Notes: a model not told the origin generated them from the letters alone. DNA of 64,000 bases from Lolium rigidum (GCF_022539505.1 NC_061514.1:244082124-244146123); one strand, 5' to 3'; counted from the first letter of the stretch, positions 1 to 12,240 are shown. A program made the numbers and translations.

Positions 1-1790
1 ATGAGACCAAATAACAATAAAATAATGTCAACAATAATGCTTTGATCTTTTTTACCTGCAAGAGTAGCATTGGGTAGAACAATAAAATAGGGAATCCCTT
101 GAACTGCCGCTACAATCTTGCCTCTGTTTCCTTGCACTACATTTGCTTAATCATTTTCTGGGCTTGGAAAAATGAGGATGTTTGTCTTGGTTAGTATTTT
201 TGTTCATTTTCAGTGTTAGTAATCAGACCTGTAGGTAATGCGCAATACATATTATGATTTATGTGTTATAAAATCCACTAAGGTTTTTGATATGCTATTG
301 CATCTGTAGCTGATGGGTATTTAGGGTGGATGGGTTGGTTTAGTGTTAGGATGACTCTAACCTTTCTGAAATCTTTTGCAAATTGATGTAAAAATCCAAA
401 CCCTTGTTTTATTTCTGTTAGTCTTTCAAGATGAGATGGCTGAATCTTTACGTCAGATGATTGTTCGAAGGAACTAATGTAATTCTTTTGTAGGCCTCTT
501 CTGGAAAATCTTTGAGCAGAAGACCTAGCAGGAGTAAAATCTGTGAGTAGAAGCCTTAGCAGTAGTAGGAGCTTGTCCATTTAGAACGACAAATTTGACT
601 AAAATGCTTGGATATGATTTTGATAGTACTACCTTCTTGTGATATTTTCACATTTCCATGAGACCCATTTCCATTGGTGATATTTTTATTGTTAAACATA
701 TACCCTCCCTTCCCACATGAATGGAAGACTCATTTTCACAGATGCATGTACTTTCAGTTTTATGGTGGAAAAAAGAAGTGTTTTGTCGAAGTCATCTTAT
801 GAAGCATCTCCCTACCTACAAAACATGCAGTCGAGCGGTTCCTTACAAATTCCACTTTTTGGAAGGTGTTTGGTTCACATAGTGGTAACGTAAACGGCAA
901 GGGAATGTGATTACACTAGGATTAGAGGTGTAACAAACTATTTGCATTTTTGTTTGGTTCATGGAAGTAAAGGAATTAGTTGCAAGACCAAGATCGAACT
1001 AGAGCTGATGGGAGGGCAATAACATAAATTGAGATCCAAATGAAGAGCCGGTTGACGCGTGGCCACCAGCGGAGAATGTCGGTGAGGCGTTGGGGATCTG
1101 GAGGAGACCGCCTAAAACACAAGAGAGGGTCGTCTGGTGGCTCTGCTGCTCGTGTGGCATCGCTGTTGCCGAAAGAGAGGACTCCGAGGAGGACCGGCTA
1201 GCTCTGGTAATGTGTTTCGTTTTCAGTGGGGATTGGCCTGCGCTGGGACTCAATTACACGATGCATGTTTTCGGAGGAACTGAATCAAACATGATTAACG
1301 GTAAGAGAAAATGATGTAATCGACGAAAATATGCGAACCAAATACCTCCTTGGAGGAAAGAAAGACGAGGATAGGTTTTTACTACGTTCTATGCATTACA
1401 AGAATTTTTTAATGTATTTTTGTATACGTTACTTTGTAACTTATTCTTACAAAAAAATTATTGTCAGGGTATAAAAAAAAGTAGTATGCTATATTTTTTT
1501 CCCGCTGCTTCACATTCAGTGTCATATTGCACTTTTGTAATCGATTGAGACAATGAATTAGGATCAACAAAAAATTTCTGATGCACTTAGGCAATTAAAA
1601 TACCAATAATTGTCCTACACAAAAATGGTCAATATGGTGGAAATTTCTAGATTGTGTGCTATACAAGAAGACACGAAACATGTTGAAAAGGGTAAAAAAA
1701 GCGTAGTTGTTGGTCCTCAGATAAAATGTTTTTGAAAACTACAAGTCATCATATTTATACGCCCAACAAAATGAATTCACCTTTCAACTT
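1..1790. other. Unassigned intergenic DNA
   Basis: I recognise no gene in this stretch. The longest open frame is a 100-codon minus-strand frame at 278-580 with a leucine-rich start. It has no domain I know and no visible exon context, so I do not call it a gene. The part just before 1801 probably belongs to the Helitron whose 3' end lies at 1830, but I could not find that element's 5' TC end. Confidence 0.5.
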
Positions 1791-1800
1791 ATTTTGTCTT

Positions 1801-1830
1801 CCCGTGGCAACGCACGGGCATTTGTCCTAG
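1801..1830 (+). mobile_element. Helitron 3' terminus
   Basis: A perfect 6-bp stem (CCCGTG paired with CACGGG, 1801-1818) is followed about 8 bp later by CTAG at 1827-1830 and then a T. A short GC-rich hairpin just before a CTRR end, with T as the next host base, is the Helitron 3' signature. The body of the element lies to the left; its 5' end was not identified, and no Rep/helicase ORF is visible, so it would be non-autonomous. Confidence 0.55.
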
Positions 1831-2074
1831 TAGATGAGAAAGTAAAACACGCCCCTTTAGCGCACTCAGCAGGCGGTGAATACGATTTTCCATGTTTGGC
1901 TCAAAGCGGAAACAACTACGCCGTCTGTGCCGCCAATCCTCGCTACAGTTTCCGCCCCTGGAATTCATCACCAACTGCATTGGTAAACTTATAATCTCTA
2001 GTATGACTGTATGAGTCAGTTGGATGCCTGCGCGGAGATGTGATCGCCAACTCTCTCACCGATCGTGTGCCTTA

Positions 2075-2384
2075 GACTAGTCATAATGCATAGTATCATA
2101 TAGAAGTATCATGCGTATGTTACTACTATATGTTACTATCTCCACAATGCATGGTATCATATACTAGTATCATAGTCTTCATATATTAATTGTTTTGTAG
2201 AAATCTCAATGCAAATGTATGTACAAGATTTACTTGATATTAATTTTTCTAGTAGTATGTTCTGTGATACAGTATCCCTATGATACTAGTACTCTCTCTC
2301 TTATCCTTAATTACACTGCCACATCAGCATTTTGCATGCATGAAATGCATGATACTATCTATGATACTCCCATTGTGGGTAGTC
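2075..2384. mobile_element. Tourist/Harbinger-like MITE
   Basis: This is a 310-bp AT-rich element with imperfect terminal inverted repeats. The left end begins GACTAGTCATAATG, and the complement of the right end begins GACTACCCACAATG; both continue into AGTATCATA. It is flanked by TTA on both sides (2072-2074 and 2385-2387), the 3-bp TWA target duplication of PIF/Harbinger elements. There is no coding capacity. The body is rich in ATGATACTA-type words that could fold on themselves. Confidence 0.7.
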
Positions 2385-2439
2385 TTAAATCTCTCTACAT
2401 CAACCTCGATCTAGGCCACGGTAATTAAAAACACCTTGT

Positions 2440-4247
2440 TGCCTCCTTCAACTACAATATCTACACCATTCACAAGGAGGGGTCAAATGGCTCGGGACAA
2501 ACTCCAAACTGGAGCAAATCTGGGATTTTATTTAGCAAGAATGTTCCTTTTCAGGTCAAGCAGGAAATCAAAGCAATCTTTCCAGCACCAAATATTGATA
2601 GCTCTTTTGTTCATCTAGGTCATCCCCTTGTTTTGCCTTCCAAGGATAGATCAGCAGCTTACAATTTTGTGTACGATAAATTCAAATCAAAGCTAAGTGC
2701 GTACAAAGCAAATAGACTCTCTCATGCAGCAAGATTAACTCTTATAAAATCCGTTTTCTCTTCCATACCCGTCTACTATATGTCCAACATTCTATTTTCA
2801 AAAACATTCCTCGCCAAATTGATAGCTATCATTAGGAATTTTTGGTGGACAGGTGTTCAAGATGATCGGACCACAAAAAGCTTGTGTCTTAGAGCTTGGG
2901 TTGATATTTGCATTGAAAAAAATATTGGTGGTCTTGGTGTTAGAAATTTGCAGGCAATCAACCAGGGACTAATCCTATCAGCGGATCGGAGATTGGCGAA
3001 GGAACCACAAAGTATGCTGGCACATATTCTTAAGGCAAATTATCATCATGATACATCCATTTGGAGAGCAAACTCAAACGTGCCGAAGTCAGCCTTTTGG
3101 TCTGCAATTCTCAAGGTAAAACCTCTTATGATTTCAGCTTCAATATACCAAATTGTTGATGGTACTAGTTTGGTATGGAGTTCTCCTTGGTTTATGGGGT
3201 GGGAAACCATTTATGACCATCTCACAATACAACAACAACCCTTTACATATCCATCTCAGGTTAAAGACCTCTGGATTAAAGGTCAAAAGCGTTGGAATGC
3301 TAACTTAATCGCGTCTTTATTTAGTCCTGAAACTGCTAATGCAATACTCCAAACTCCTATAGTTGATGCAGATGGTCAAGATACTCTGGTTTGGAAGCTA
3401 ACCCTTGCAGGTAACTGTACATCCAAAAGTGCTTACAAGCATTGTTTCAGCAACCTCCAACTTCCACCGAGGCAGCACCCAAAATCTGTTCCACCGCAGA
3501 TCATCTCCCTTCTTAACTAGGTTTGGCAAGACAAAAAAAATGGCGCCGAGAGTTCAAACATTCGCTTGGAGGCTTCTTAGAAAGGCACTTCCGACAGGTA
3601 AGAGGGCAAGCAGATACTCCAAACACATTAAAGAAGGCTGCTCTAGATGTAATAATAAAGTAGATGAAATGCATATGCTATTCTTATGCCCTTTCTCTAA
3701 AGTGGCATGGTTCTGTTTTCCCTGGTACATTAAAACGGAATACCTTGCTGCTCATTCAGGTAGAAGGTAATCAGTGTGCCAAGCTCTTCATCGCGGCTAT
3801 CTCGCCGCCAGTATCTTCGGTGCTACAGGCCGAAGCCTTTGGTCTTCTTCTTGCAGCGAAGCTTGCAGACCTTCTTCGACTCAACCAAGTTACTTTCTTC
3901 ACCGACAATGCTACACTTGCCAAAGCTGCAGCTCATCACAATATACAGGATGCACCAGGTCATTGGGAAATCAGGCCACAACTAGCTAATGTATTCAATA
4001 GCAGCTCTTTTCATTCTGATAGAATATATCATATCTCTAAAAGTTTGAACTTCAAGGTAGACCACTACGCTAGGTTAGCTCTCAGGATTCAGAATACAAC
4101 TTTCAGGTTTAGATGCTTGGCTAGCTCTCAAGCAAATGTTCATTGTTCATTTAGAGATATTTGGTCGGACCAAAGCTTTGCCATGTGCAAGCTCCTCTCT
4201 GTAAAGTGTTGTTAAAGAAATGATATCTTTGTTGTTCAAAAAAAAAA
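2440..4247 (+). pseudogene. 5'-truncated LINE (RT C-terminus, zf-RVT, RNase H)
   Basis: This is the 3' remnant of a plant L1-type non-LTR retrotransposon. The frame from about 2474 to 3520 reads like the C-terminal part of LINE reverse transcriptase (motifs NWSKSGILFSKNV, LSHAARLTLIKSV and NFWWTG). It is followed in another frame (3405-3770) by a zf-RVT-like region (PRVQTFAWRLL, then CSRCNN and LFLCPFS). A third frame (3664-4215) holds an RNase H-like part (QAEAFGLLLAAKL, FFTDNATLAKA). At least two frameshifts, one in the A-run near 3532, and a TAG at 3518-3520 break it. The element ends in a ten-A tail at 4238-4247. The catalytic YxDD part and ORF1 are missing, as expected for 5' truncation. 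No convincing target duplication was found. Confidence 0.85.
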
Positions 4248-4780
4248 GGGGTGAAGGCTGTGGTGTAGCTATGTGTAAGTGAGGGGGCCACCGCCCCCCT
4301 TCATATTTTCTCTCTCCTCTGCCACTGGGTGAAGGGATCACTCAAAGCCACCATCCTTTTAACGATGAATTCATGGAGGATGGAGATGTCGACCATGCCA
4401 TTGATGGTCGGTTAATTGATACACCTGCAAGTGCACACGGTTTTTGTTGAAGTAAAGAGTGTTAAACCACATGTAGGTGAGGAAAATGGCACTTTGACTC
4501 TTGTAGAGGTCCATCAAAGAGTGCCTCGAAGTTATATTCAATTCCAAGCAACAATAGTTGTGGTTGTGATTTTTGTTCTGGTGTTTGAGAAAAACACTGA
4601 TGTGATTAATTTAAAAGAGAATAATATGAAAATTATGCAGACTATAATACGTATAAAAACGTTCTCACGGATTCAGGTTGCAACACTACTACGGAACGTA
4701 ATTGTGAAGAATAAATATTTTCAATCTCTATACTATGTTTTATATTGAGGGCGGAGCCAATATAAAGACTTGCGCTAATG
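4248..4780. other. Unassigned DNA between LINE and CACTA
   Basis: I see nothing with support here. An open frame at 4416-4748 has no recognisable domain. The last three bases, ATG at 4778-4780, are the left copy of the CACTA target duplication. Confidence 0.5.
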
Positions 4781-4803
4781 CACTAGTAGAAAATGGAGCA
4801 TCC

Positions 4804-5010
4804 ATCTAAGCCTTTGGTACCGGTTCCCTTACGAACCGGTACCAAAGGGGTCATTTGCACCGGTTTGGGACCTCTGGCGGGCGAGGAGCTTTGGCACCGG
4901 TTGGTGAGGCGAACCGGTACGAAAGGTCTTCGGCCAGAGGTACAGGCTCGTGTGGGGCCATGGCTGGACCTTTCGTACCGGTTCGTAACACGAACCGGTG
5001 CCAAAGGGTG
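4804..5010. repeat. CACTA left subterminal hairpin repeats
   Basis: There are three hairpin units at about 4813-4849, 4892-4925 and 4971-5007. Each pairs a form of TTTGGTACCGGTTCG with its complement around a short loop. Some arms differ in a few positions (GGTACC, GGCACC, CGTACC). Subterminal arrays of this kind are the binding sites of the CACTA-encoded protein TnpA in En/Spm; that role here is inferred from position. The right-end counterpart is at 33037-33235. Confidence 0.8.
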
Positions 5011-5539
5011 CCACCATATAATCACACCGCGAGCCCGTCCCTGGCTCCTTCATCTCATTTTTCTCTTCTTCCTCTCTCACACTCTAAAAAATTTTACACC
5101 TCTCACACTCCAACAAATCTCTATTTTTTCTCCACCATTTTAACAAGATTAAGGGCATACATCTATCCAAGGGTTAGCAATATCATTCTTCCTTCCGGCG
5201 TTCCTAATTTAGCTCATTTCTTTGGTAGTTTTAACTCGTACTATTTTTCTAGTGCTAGCAAGGTGTTCGATGAAATGCCTAAGTTAGGGATTGTATTTCT
5301 TTTATATGCAATTTGAGCTGAAATTATGGTATGTTTTGTAGGTTTTAATTAGTATCATCCCCGTCCTTACTGCCGTCGATCGCCAGCGTCGTCCCCTAGC
5401 CGGCACCATACCACCTCGGTGAGCCTCTTCTTTTTTATAAAAAAATTTAGTTTTATGTGATGAACTTGAATATTAATTAAGCTGGTCACTCATATATCCA
5501 CGATGTTGTGTAATTAATAATTTTTGATATACATATAAA
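5011..5539 (+). promoter_or_regulatory. CACTA 5' leader with probable intron
   Basis: Between the subterminal repeats and the transposase start lies non-coding DNA. A likely 5'-UTR intron runs from a GTGAGC donor at 5419 to a TGCAG acceptor ending at 5545. The acceptor lies directly in front of the ATG at 5546, so I take 5546, not 5540, as the transposase start. No clear TATA box was identified. Confidence 0.45.
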
Positions 5540-5545
5540 ATGCAG

Positions 5546-7122
5546 ATGAGTCGACAATGGATGTACGGTGACCGGCTCCATCCCGAGTTCATTAATGGCA
5601 TGCATTATTTTCTCAACGTGGCTGAGGCAAACAGGCGGTCGAATGGTTTCATCTATTGTCCATGTAGTTCCTGTAAGAATATGCAGGATTACTCTACCTC
5701 AAAGACCATTCACGTCCACCTGCTGGAGAACGGTTTCATGCCCAGCTATAATTGTTGGACCAAGCACGGAGAAAGAGGGGTTATATTGGAAGACAACGAA
5801 GAAGAAGAGGATAGTGACAACTATCCCTTATTCACTGAAGATGGTGATAGTAGAATGGGGGAAGATGAAGCTGAAGAAGAGCCCATTTTCGATGAGCCGA
5901 TTTTTGATGACCCGGATGACGATTTGGGTCGGGCCATTCTTGATGCGAAGATGAACTGCAGAAATAAAAAGGAGAGGTTGAAGTTGGAGAAAATATTAGA
6001 GGATCACAACAAACTGTTGTACCCAAATTGCGAAAATGGCCAGAAAAAGCTGGGTACCACGCTGGAATTGCTGCAATGGAAGGCAGAGAATGGTACTTCT
6101 GACAAGGGATTTGAAAAGTTGCTGAAAATAATAAAGAAGATGCTTCCAGGGGAGAACGTATTGTCCTCTAGTACGTACGAAGCAAAGAAGGTTGTCTGCC
6201 CTCTAGGATTAGAGGTGCAGAATATACATGCATGCATCAATGACTGCATCCTCTACCTCAAGGAGTACGAGAATTTGAATGCATGCCCGGTATGTAGTGC
6301 ATTGAGGTATAAGATCAGGCGAGATGACCCTGGCGATGTTGAGGGCGAGTCCAACCCCAGGAAGAGGGTTCCTGCGAAGGTGATGTGGTATGCTCCTATA
6401 ATACCACGGTTGAAATGTTTGTTCCAGAACAAAGAGCATGCCAAGTTGTTGCGATGGCACAAAGAGGACCGTAAGAAAGATGTGATGTTGAGACACCCCG
6501 CTGACGGGTCGCAGTGGAGAAAAATCAACAGAGAGTTCAAGTCATTTTCAGATGACGCAAGGAACTTAAGATTTGGTCTAAGTACAGATGACTTTAATCC
6601 TTTCGGGGAGCAGAGCTCCAGTCATAGCACTTGGCCAGTGACTCTATGTATCTATAATCTTCCTCCTTGGTTGTGCATGAAGCGGAAGTTCCTTATGATG
6701 CCAGTGCTCATCCAGGGCCCGAAGCAACCCGGCAACGACATTGATGTGTACCTGAGGCCATTGGTTGAAGAACTTTTAGAGTTGTGGCGTGAAGAAGCTG
6801 TACCTGTGTGGGATGAGCACGAACAAAAGGAATTTAACCTATGAGCATTGTTATTTGTAACCATCAACGATTGGCCTGCTCTTGGTAACATTTCAGGGCA
6901 GTCAAACAAGGGATACAATGCATGCACACACTGTTTAGGTGAGACTAACAGTAATTATTTGGGAAACAAGAATGTGTACCTGGGCTATCGTCGATTTCTT
7001 CCGAAACAACATCACGTAAGAAAGAGAGGAAAACATTTCGGAGGTGAGGCAGATAACCGAACGAAGCCTACCCGCCCTACTGGGGAAGTTATATATGATA
7101 TGGTCAAGGATTTAAAAGTGAT
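5546..7122 (+). pseudogene. CACTA transposase (TNP2 type), 5' part
   Basis: This is the N-terminal half of a CACTA transposase, the DNA-cutting enzyme of the element. The start (RQWMYGDRLHPEFINGM, then CPCSSCKN and HVHLLENGFM) is a transposase-associated domain with its Cys-rich zinc-binding look. An acidic linker follows (about residues 85-130), then the Transposase_21 core (WHKEDRKKDVMLRHPADG and FGLSTDDFNPFG, with PPWLCMKRKFLMMP beyond). An in-frame TGA at 6842-6844 interrupts it; the frame continues at once with the conserved VTINDWPALG. Since CGA (Arg) is common there, a CpG-to-TpG change is likely. The reading frame is then cut exactly at 7122 by the LTR of element A, and resumes after the target duplication at 25679. 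Confidence 0.85.
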
Positions 7123-8633
7123 TGATACGTCCATTTTGCATCACTATTTTATATCATAATTTACTGTTATTCATTGATATATTTCATATTTAGAGATGAT
7201 ACTTATGTTATTTCACCTATTTTGCATTTTCATGATTATTGGAGAATCACTCACCGGAGTCAGGATTCTGCTGGAAAAAGCACCATCAGAATGCAATATT
7301 TCTGAAGATCAACAATTGACGGAAATTACACCGAAGATCTTATTTTTCCAGAAGAATGAGCCAGCCAGAAGGAGGAGCCGAGGAGGGCTGCCATGGGCCC
7401 CCCATAGGCCGGCGCGATCCCTGCCCTGGCCGCGCCGCCTTGTGGGGAGGGGGCCCGCAGCCCCTCTCGGTCGCCTCTCTTTCGCGTACTTCATCTACCC
7501 GAAAACCTAAGGTGCGGGGAATAATCGTGAGGAGACACAGCCGCTTATGCGGGGCGGAAAACACCAGAGAGAAAAGAGCTCTCCAGCATGCTGAAATCCG
7601 CCGGGGAAATTCCCTCCCGGAGGGGGAAATCGACGCAATCGTCACCTTCATCGAGCTGGACTTCATTGGGATCATCATCACCATCATCTCCACCACCATC
7701 ACCGTCATCTCCACCGCTGCACCTCGTCACCGCTGTAACATCTAGGGTTGAATCTTGATTGTTTCATAGAGGAAACTCTCCCGGTATTGATTACTCCTTG
7801 TTATTGATGCTATTGAGTGAAACCGTTGAACCAAGGTTTATGTTCAGATTGTTATTCATCATCATATCACCTCTGATCATGTTCCATATGATGTCTCGTG
7901 AGTAGTTCGTTTAGTTCTTGAGGACATGGGTGAAGTCTAAATGTTAGTAGTGAACTATGTTGAGTAATATTCAATGGTTTGATATTTAAGTTGTGGTGTT
8001 ATTCTTCTAGTGGTGTCATGTGAACGTCGACTACATGATACTTCACCTTTATGGGCCTAGGGGAATACATCTTGTATTCGTTTGCTAATTGTGGGGTTGC
8101 CGGAGTGACAAGCAACTCTGAACCCCGTTGGTATATCGATGCGGGAGGGATAGCAGGATCTCGCAGTTTAAGGTCTGTGGTTAGATTTATCTTAATTACT
8201 TTCTTGTATTTGCGGATGCTTGCAAGGGGTATAATCACAAGTATGTATTAGTCCTAGGAAGGGCGGTGCATTAGCATAGGTTCACCCACACAACACTTAT
8301 TAAAACAATGAAGATTAATCGACTATATGAAGCGAAAGCACTAGACTAAATTCCCGTGTGTCCTCAAGAACGTTTGGTCATCATAAGTAAACAAACCGGC
8401 TTGTCCTTTGTGCTAAAAAGGATTGGGCCACTCGCTGCAACTATTACTCTCGCATTTTATTTACTTGTACTTTATTTATCTGCTATATTAAAACCCCATG
8501 AATACTTGTATGTGAGCATTTACAGTGAATCCTTCATCGAAACTGCTTGTCAACACCTTCTGCTCCTCGTTGGGTTCGACACTCTTATTTATTGAAAGTA
8601 CTACGATACACCCCCTATACTTGTGGGTCATCA
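7123..8633 (+). repeat. 5' LTR of element A
   Basis: The LTR begins TGATACGTCC and ends GGGTCATCA. A GC-rich hairpin (GGCGCG paired with CGCGCC) lies at 7408-7438. It is followed by GC-rich leader-like DNA and a run of TCATC/CACCATC triplets at 7650-7735. No clear TATA box is seen in the expected place after the hairpin. Compared with the 3' LTR it shows scattered substitutions and a few 1-2 base indels, so the insertion is not brand new. Confidence 0.92.
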
Positions 8634-8644
8634 AGACTATTTTC

Positions 8645-8662
8645 TGGCGCCGTTGCCGGGGA
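8645..8662 (+). promoter_or_regulatory. Primer binding site, tRNA-Asp type (element A)
   Basis: TGGCGCCGTTGCCGGGGA lies 11 bp after the 5' LTR. It matches the complement of the 3' end of plant tRNA-Asp, as used by Athila elements. The same 18 bases occur in elements B, C and D. Confidence 0.85.
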
Positions 8663-8748
8663 GTGAAGCGCTATTGGTAAGTGAAATTGGTAAGGGAAAC
8701 TTTTACTGTACGTGCTGTTTTTATTTCTGCCTGCTGCTATAATTCATT

Positions 8749-9742
8749 ATGGAGAGATCTTCTCTTGAATTCCTATTTGGGAAGTCTACTACTACTGCAA
8801 AGGTAGTGGATGAGGCGCTAGGTGAGAAAGAGGTTCCATACAAAATACATATGAAAATTATTGAACGTGTTGTGGATAACCGCTATGAAGGGGATGGAAC
8901 TGTCCATCCTGGAGATCATTTACTATTTTTACATGAATTATGCGGGTTATTAAAGTGTGCAGGTATTGCTATGGATGAAGTTAGGAAGAAACTATTCTCT
9001 ATATCACTGTCTGGTAAAGCGGCGCATTGGTATAAACTGCTGAAGAATGGGGATTCTCTTGATTGGAAGGATATTGTGCCTCTATTTTATTCTAAATTCT
9101 ATCCTCCAAGTGAAATTCACAAAGACCGGAACCGCATATATAATTTCTGGCCTCATGATGGAGAGAGTATTGCCCAAGCATGGGGGAGATTGAAGTCTTT
9201 AATGCTCAAATACCCCATTCATGAGCTTCCTGGTAATATCAACATTGATAATTTCTATGCAAGACTTTCTTTTCAAGATAAAACCTTGCTGGATACTTCT
9301 TGTTCTGGATCATTCACACGCAACAAAGAAGAGTTTAAATGGGACCTTCTTGATCGGATCCAAGAGAATACTGAAGGATGGGAGAACGGCAAAGATAGAG
9401 AGTCAGGTATAAATTATGATTATGAATGCATTGAAACTTTTATTTCGTAATATGAGTGTTACTTATGGTCTTGACTCTCAAGTTGTTGCAAATTTTTATA
9501 AAGCTTTTGCCTCTCATTTTGAATTGCCTAGGAAGAATTTTGATAAGTATCATGAACCATACAAAGATAAAACTGATTCACCTATAGATAAATGTGTCAA
9601 AATTAAAACTGTTGATCATATTCTTCCTGAAGCTTATATTGAAAAAACTCCTTTTCCTTCTAAAATGAAGGAGTATTCTGTTATAACTAGTGCGGTTAAT
9701 AAAAGTGCAAAGAAACCTATAGAACCTGAAGAGCAAATATAG
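8749..9742 (+). pseudogene. gag of element A, frameshifted
   Basis: This encodes the capsid protein that packages the retroelement RNA. The first frame (8749-9450) starts MERSSLEFLFGK and contains a Retrotrans_gag region (about residues 75-170; HPGDHLLFLHELCGL, GKAAHWYKLL, WKDIVPLFYSKFYPP). The second frame (9416-9742) carries the continuation (YGLDSQVVANFYKAFASH). The break is a 14-bp deletion at about 9444: element C still has the missing bases at the same place. No CCHC zinc knuckle is visible. In an intact relative gag would probably run on into protease and pol. Confidence 0.85.
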
Positions 9743-9774
9743 TTGAACCTGCTATTGCAATAGTTAAAGATCTT

Positions 9775-10203
9775 GTGACTGAAAATGTAGAAGATGGTCA
9801 TATTATTTTCTGTGAAGATGCTTCTAATATTGTTTCGCATCCTAATAAGAAAAGGAAAGCCAGTGTTCCTATGCTCTCTGTTAGAATTGGTGATCATTGT
9901 TATTATGGTTTATGCGACATTGGTGAAAGTATTAGTGCCATTCCTTATGAGCTTTACACGGAAATCATGCATGAAATTGGTTCTTGTGAACTTGAAGATA
10001 TTGATGTGGTTATTCGGCTAGCTAATAGAGAAACTATCTCTCCTATTGGTATTATTCGAGATGTGGAAGTTCTATGTGGTAAGATTAAATATCCTGCTGA
10101 CTTTTTGGTACTTGGTTCTGCTGCTAGTAAATCTTGTCCTATTATTTTTGGTAGACCTTTTCTAAATACTTGTGAAGCTGTTATAGATTGCAAGAAGGAG
10201 TAA
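9775..10203 (+). pseudogene. Retroviral-type aspartic protease of element A
   Basis: This encodes the protease that would cut the Gag-Pol polyprotein. Its domain runs from SVPMLSVRIGDHCYYG through the catalytic-loop motif CDIGES (element C has CDIGAS) to the second-half motif CPIIFGRPFL. The frame ends in TAA at 10201-10203, where element C has AAA, and then continues in the same frame into the RT ORF. The stop therefore looks like a point mutation in what was one continuous protein. Confidence 0.8.
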
Positions 10204-10206
10204 ATT

Positions 10207-12198
10207 GTGACTAAATTTGCTGGTGAATCTTATAAGTTTAATTTCTCTAAATTTGCCAAAACTCCTTATAAAGCTGATTTGCCTAATAATGATTTTAGAG
10301 TTGAACAGTGTGCATCTATTGCTCTTGCTCCTAATAATCCTTTGCAGCAACATTTGGAGGATAGTGAGAGTGAAGTCTTTAGGGAAGAAAGAAACGAGCT
10401 TGATGAAATTTTCCTTCGTCAACCTATTCTTAAACATGACTTGCCGGTTGAAGATCTAGGTACAACACCACCACCAAAGGAAGATCCTGTTTTTGATTTA
10501 AAACCATTGCCTGATAATCTTAAGTATGCTCATATTGATGATAAGAAAATATATCCTGTTATTATTAGTTCTAAGCTTTCAGATTTTGAGGAAGAAAAGT
10601 TATTGGAAATATTGAAGAAACACCGAGGAGCTATTGGCTACACTCTTGATGATTTGAAGGGAATTTCTCCCTCTATTTGCCAACATGCCATCAACATGGA
10701 AGATGATGCAAAGCCTGTTGTTGAACATCAGCGTCGTCTAATTCCTAAGATGAAGGATGTGGTAAGGAATGAGGTATTAAAACTTCTTGAAGCAGGTATT
10801 ATATATCCTATTGCTGATAGTAGATGGGTTAGTCCTGTGCATTGTGTTCCTAAGAAAGGAGGAATAACTGTTGTGCCTAATGATAATGATGAGCTCATCC
10901 CTCAAAGAGTAGTTGTAGGGTATAGAATGTGCATTGATTATCGAAAAGTTAATAAAGTTACTAAGAAAGATCATTACCCTTTACCTATTATTGATCAAAT
11001 GTTAGAAAGGTTGTCTAAAAATACTCATTTTTGCTTTCTTGATGGTTATTCTGAGTTTTCACAAATTGCTGTTAAAACTAAAGATCAAGAGAAAACCACT
11101 TTCACTTGTCCATATGGAACTTATGCTTATAGGCGTATGCCTTTTGGTTTATGTAATGCTCCTGCTACTTTTCAAAGATGCATGTCTGCTATTTTTCATG
11201 GATTTTGTGAAAAGATTGTAGAGGTATTCATGGATGATTTTTCTGTCTATGGGAATTCTTTCGATAGTTGCTTGCGAAACCTTGATAAAGTTTTGCAGAT
11301 ATGTGAAGAAACTAACCTTGTTCTTAATTGGCAGAAATGCCACTTTATGGTTAATGAAGGAATTGTATTGGGACATAAAATTTTTGAGAGAGGTATTGAA
11401 GTTGATAGAGCTAAAGTTGAAGCAATTGAGAAGATGCCCTATCCGAGGGATGTTAAAGGTATTCGTAGTGTTCTTGGTCATGATGGGTTTTATAGGAGAT
11501 TTATTAAAGACTTCTCCAAGATTTCAAAGCCTCTTAATAATCTTCTTCAAAAAGATGTACCTTTTGTTTCTGATGATGATTGTAAGGAAGCTTTTGAAAC
11601 TCTAAAGAAAGCCTTAACAACTGCTCCTGTAGTTGAACCTCCTGATTGGAACTTACCTTTTGAAATTATGCGTGATGCTAGTGATTTTGCTGTAGGTGTT
11701 GTTCTTGGACAGCGAGTAGATAAAAAATTGAATGTTATTCATTATGCTAGTAAAACTCTAGATGCTGCTCAAAGAAATTATGCTACAACTGAAAAAGAAT
11801 TATTAGCTGTAGTTTTTGCTTGTGACAAGTTTAGATGTTACATTGTTGATTCAAAAGTTACGATTCATACTGATCATGCTGCAATTAGATACCTTATGGA
11901 AAATAAAGATGCTAAGCCAAGGCTTATTAGATGGGTGCTTCTTTTGCAAGAATTTGATTTACATATTATAGATAGGAAAGGTGCTGATAATCCTGTTGCT
12001 GATAATTTGTCTAGATTGGAAAATATTGCTTATGATCCTGTTCCTGTTAATGATAGTTTTCCAAATGAAAAATTGGCTGTAATAAAGGTGAGCTCACGAG
12101 ATAGTCCTTGGTACGCTGATTATGCTAACTTTATTGTTTCCAAGTACTTGCCTCCGACCTTTTCAGCTCAGCAAAGGAGGAAATTCTTTTATGACTAG
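10207..12198 (+). CDS. Reverse transcriptase and RNase H of element A
   Basis: This 663-codon frame is the best preserved pol segment in the window. After a linker, the RT domain starts around residue 180 (motifs [45 protein letters not shown], and [20 protein letters not shown]). The catalytic FMDD motif is at about residues 341-344. RNase H follows at about 485-610, with the acidic residues in [25 protein letters not shown] and [12 protein letters not shown]. The ORF has no true start of its own: it is in frame with the protease upstream after a TAA, and ends in a TAG at 12196-12198 where element C has TTG. Folding and activity are plausible only if the domain is released or read through. 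Strictly it is a fragment of a broken polyprotein gene. Confidence 0.85.
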   Translation: MTKFAGESYKFNFSKFAKTPYKADLPNNDFRVEQCASIALAPNNPLQQHLEDSESEVFREERNELDEIFLRQPILKHDLPVEDLGTTPPPKEDPVFDLKPLPDNLKYAHIDDKKIYPVIISSKLSDFEEEKLLEILKKHRGAIGYTLDDLKGISPSICQHAINMEDDAKPVVEHQRRLIPKMKDVVRNEVLKLLEAGIIYPIADSRWVSPVHCVPKKGGITVVPNDNDELIPQRVVVGYRMCIDYRKVNKVTKKDHYPLPIIDQMLERLSKNTHFCFLDGYSEFSQIAVKTKDQEKTTFTCPYGTYAYRRMPFGLCNAPATFQRCMSAIFHGFCEKIVEVFMDDFSVYGNSFDSCLRNLDKVLQICEETNLVLNWQKCHFMVNEGIVLGHKIFERGIEVDRAKVEAIEKMPYPRDVKGIRSVLGHDGFYRRFIKDFSKISKPLNNLLQKDVPFVSDDDCKEAFETLKKALTTAPVVEPPDWNLPFEIMRDASDFAVGVVLGQRVDKKLNVIHYASKTLDAAQRNYATTEKELLAVVFACDKFRCYIVDSKVTIHTDHAAIRYLMENKDAKPRLIRWVLLLQEFDLHIIDRKGADNPVADNLSRLENIAYDPVPVNDSFPNEKLAVIKVSSRDSPWYADYANFIVSKYLPPTFSAQQRRKFFYD

Positions 12199-12240
12199 AG
12201 GCATTATTTTTGGGATGACCCACACTTATATAAAGAAGGA

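Noticed and set aside
278..580. 100-codon minus-strand ORF
   Set aside because: No domain, no exon context and ordinary length for a chance frame.
4416..4748. 110-codon ORF before the CACTA
   Set aside because: Hydrophobic and AT-rich with no recognisable motif or gene structure.
7650..7735. TCATC/ACCATC triplet run in LTRs as a gene coding for His-rich protein
   Set aside because: Simple-sequence tract in the LTR that varies between copies and shifts frame.
8356..8595. Short ORFs repeated in all A/C LTRs (for example MCPQERLVIISKQTGLSF)
   Set aside because: They recur only because the LTR recurs; they are not conserved as proteins and overlap LTR regulatory DNA.
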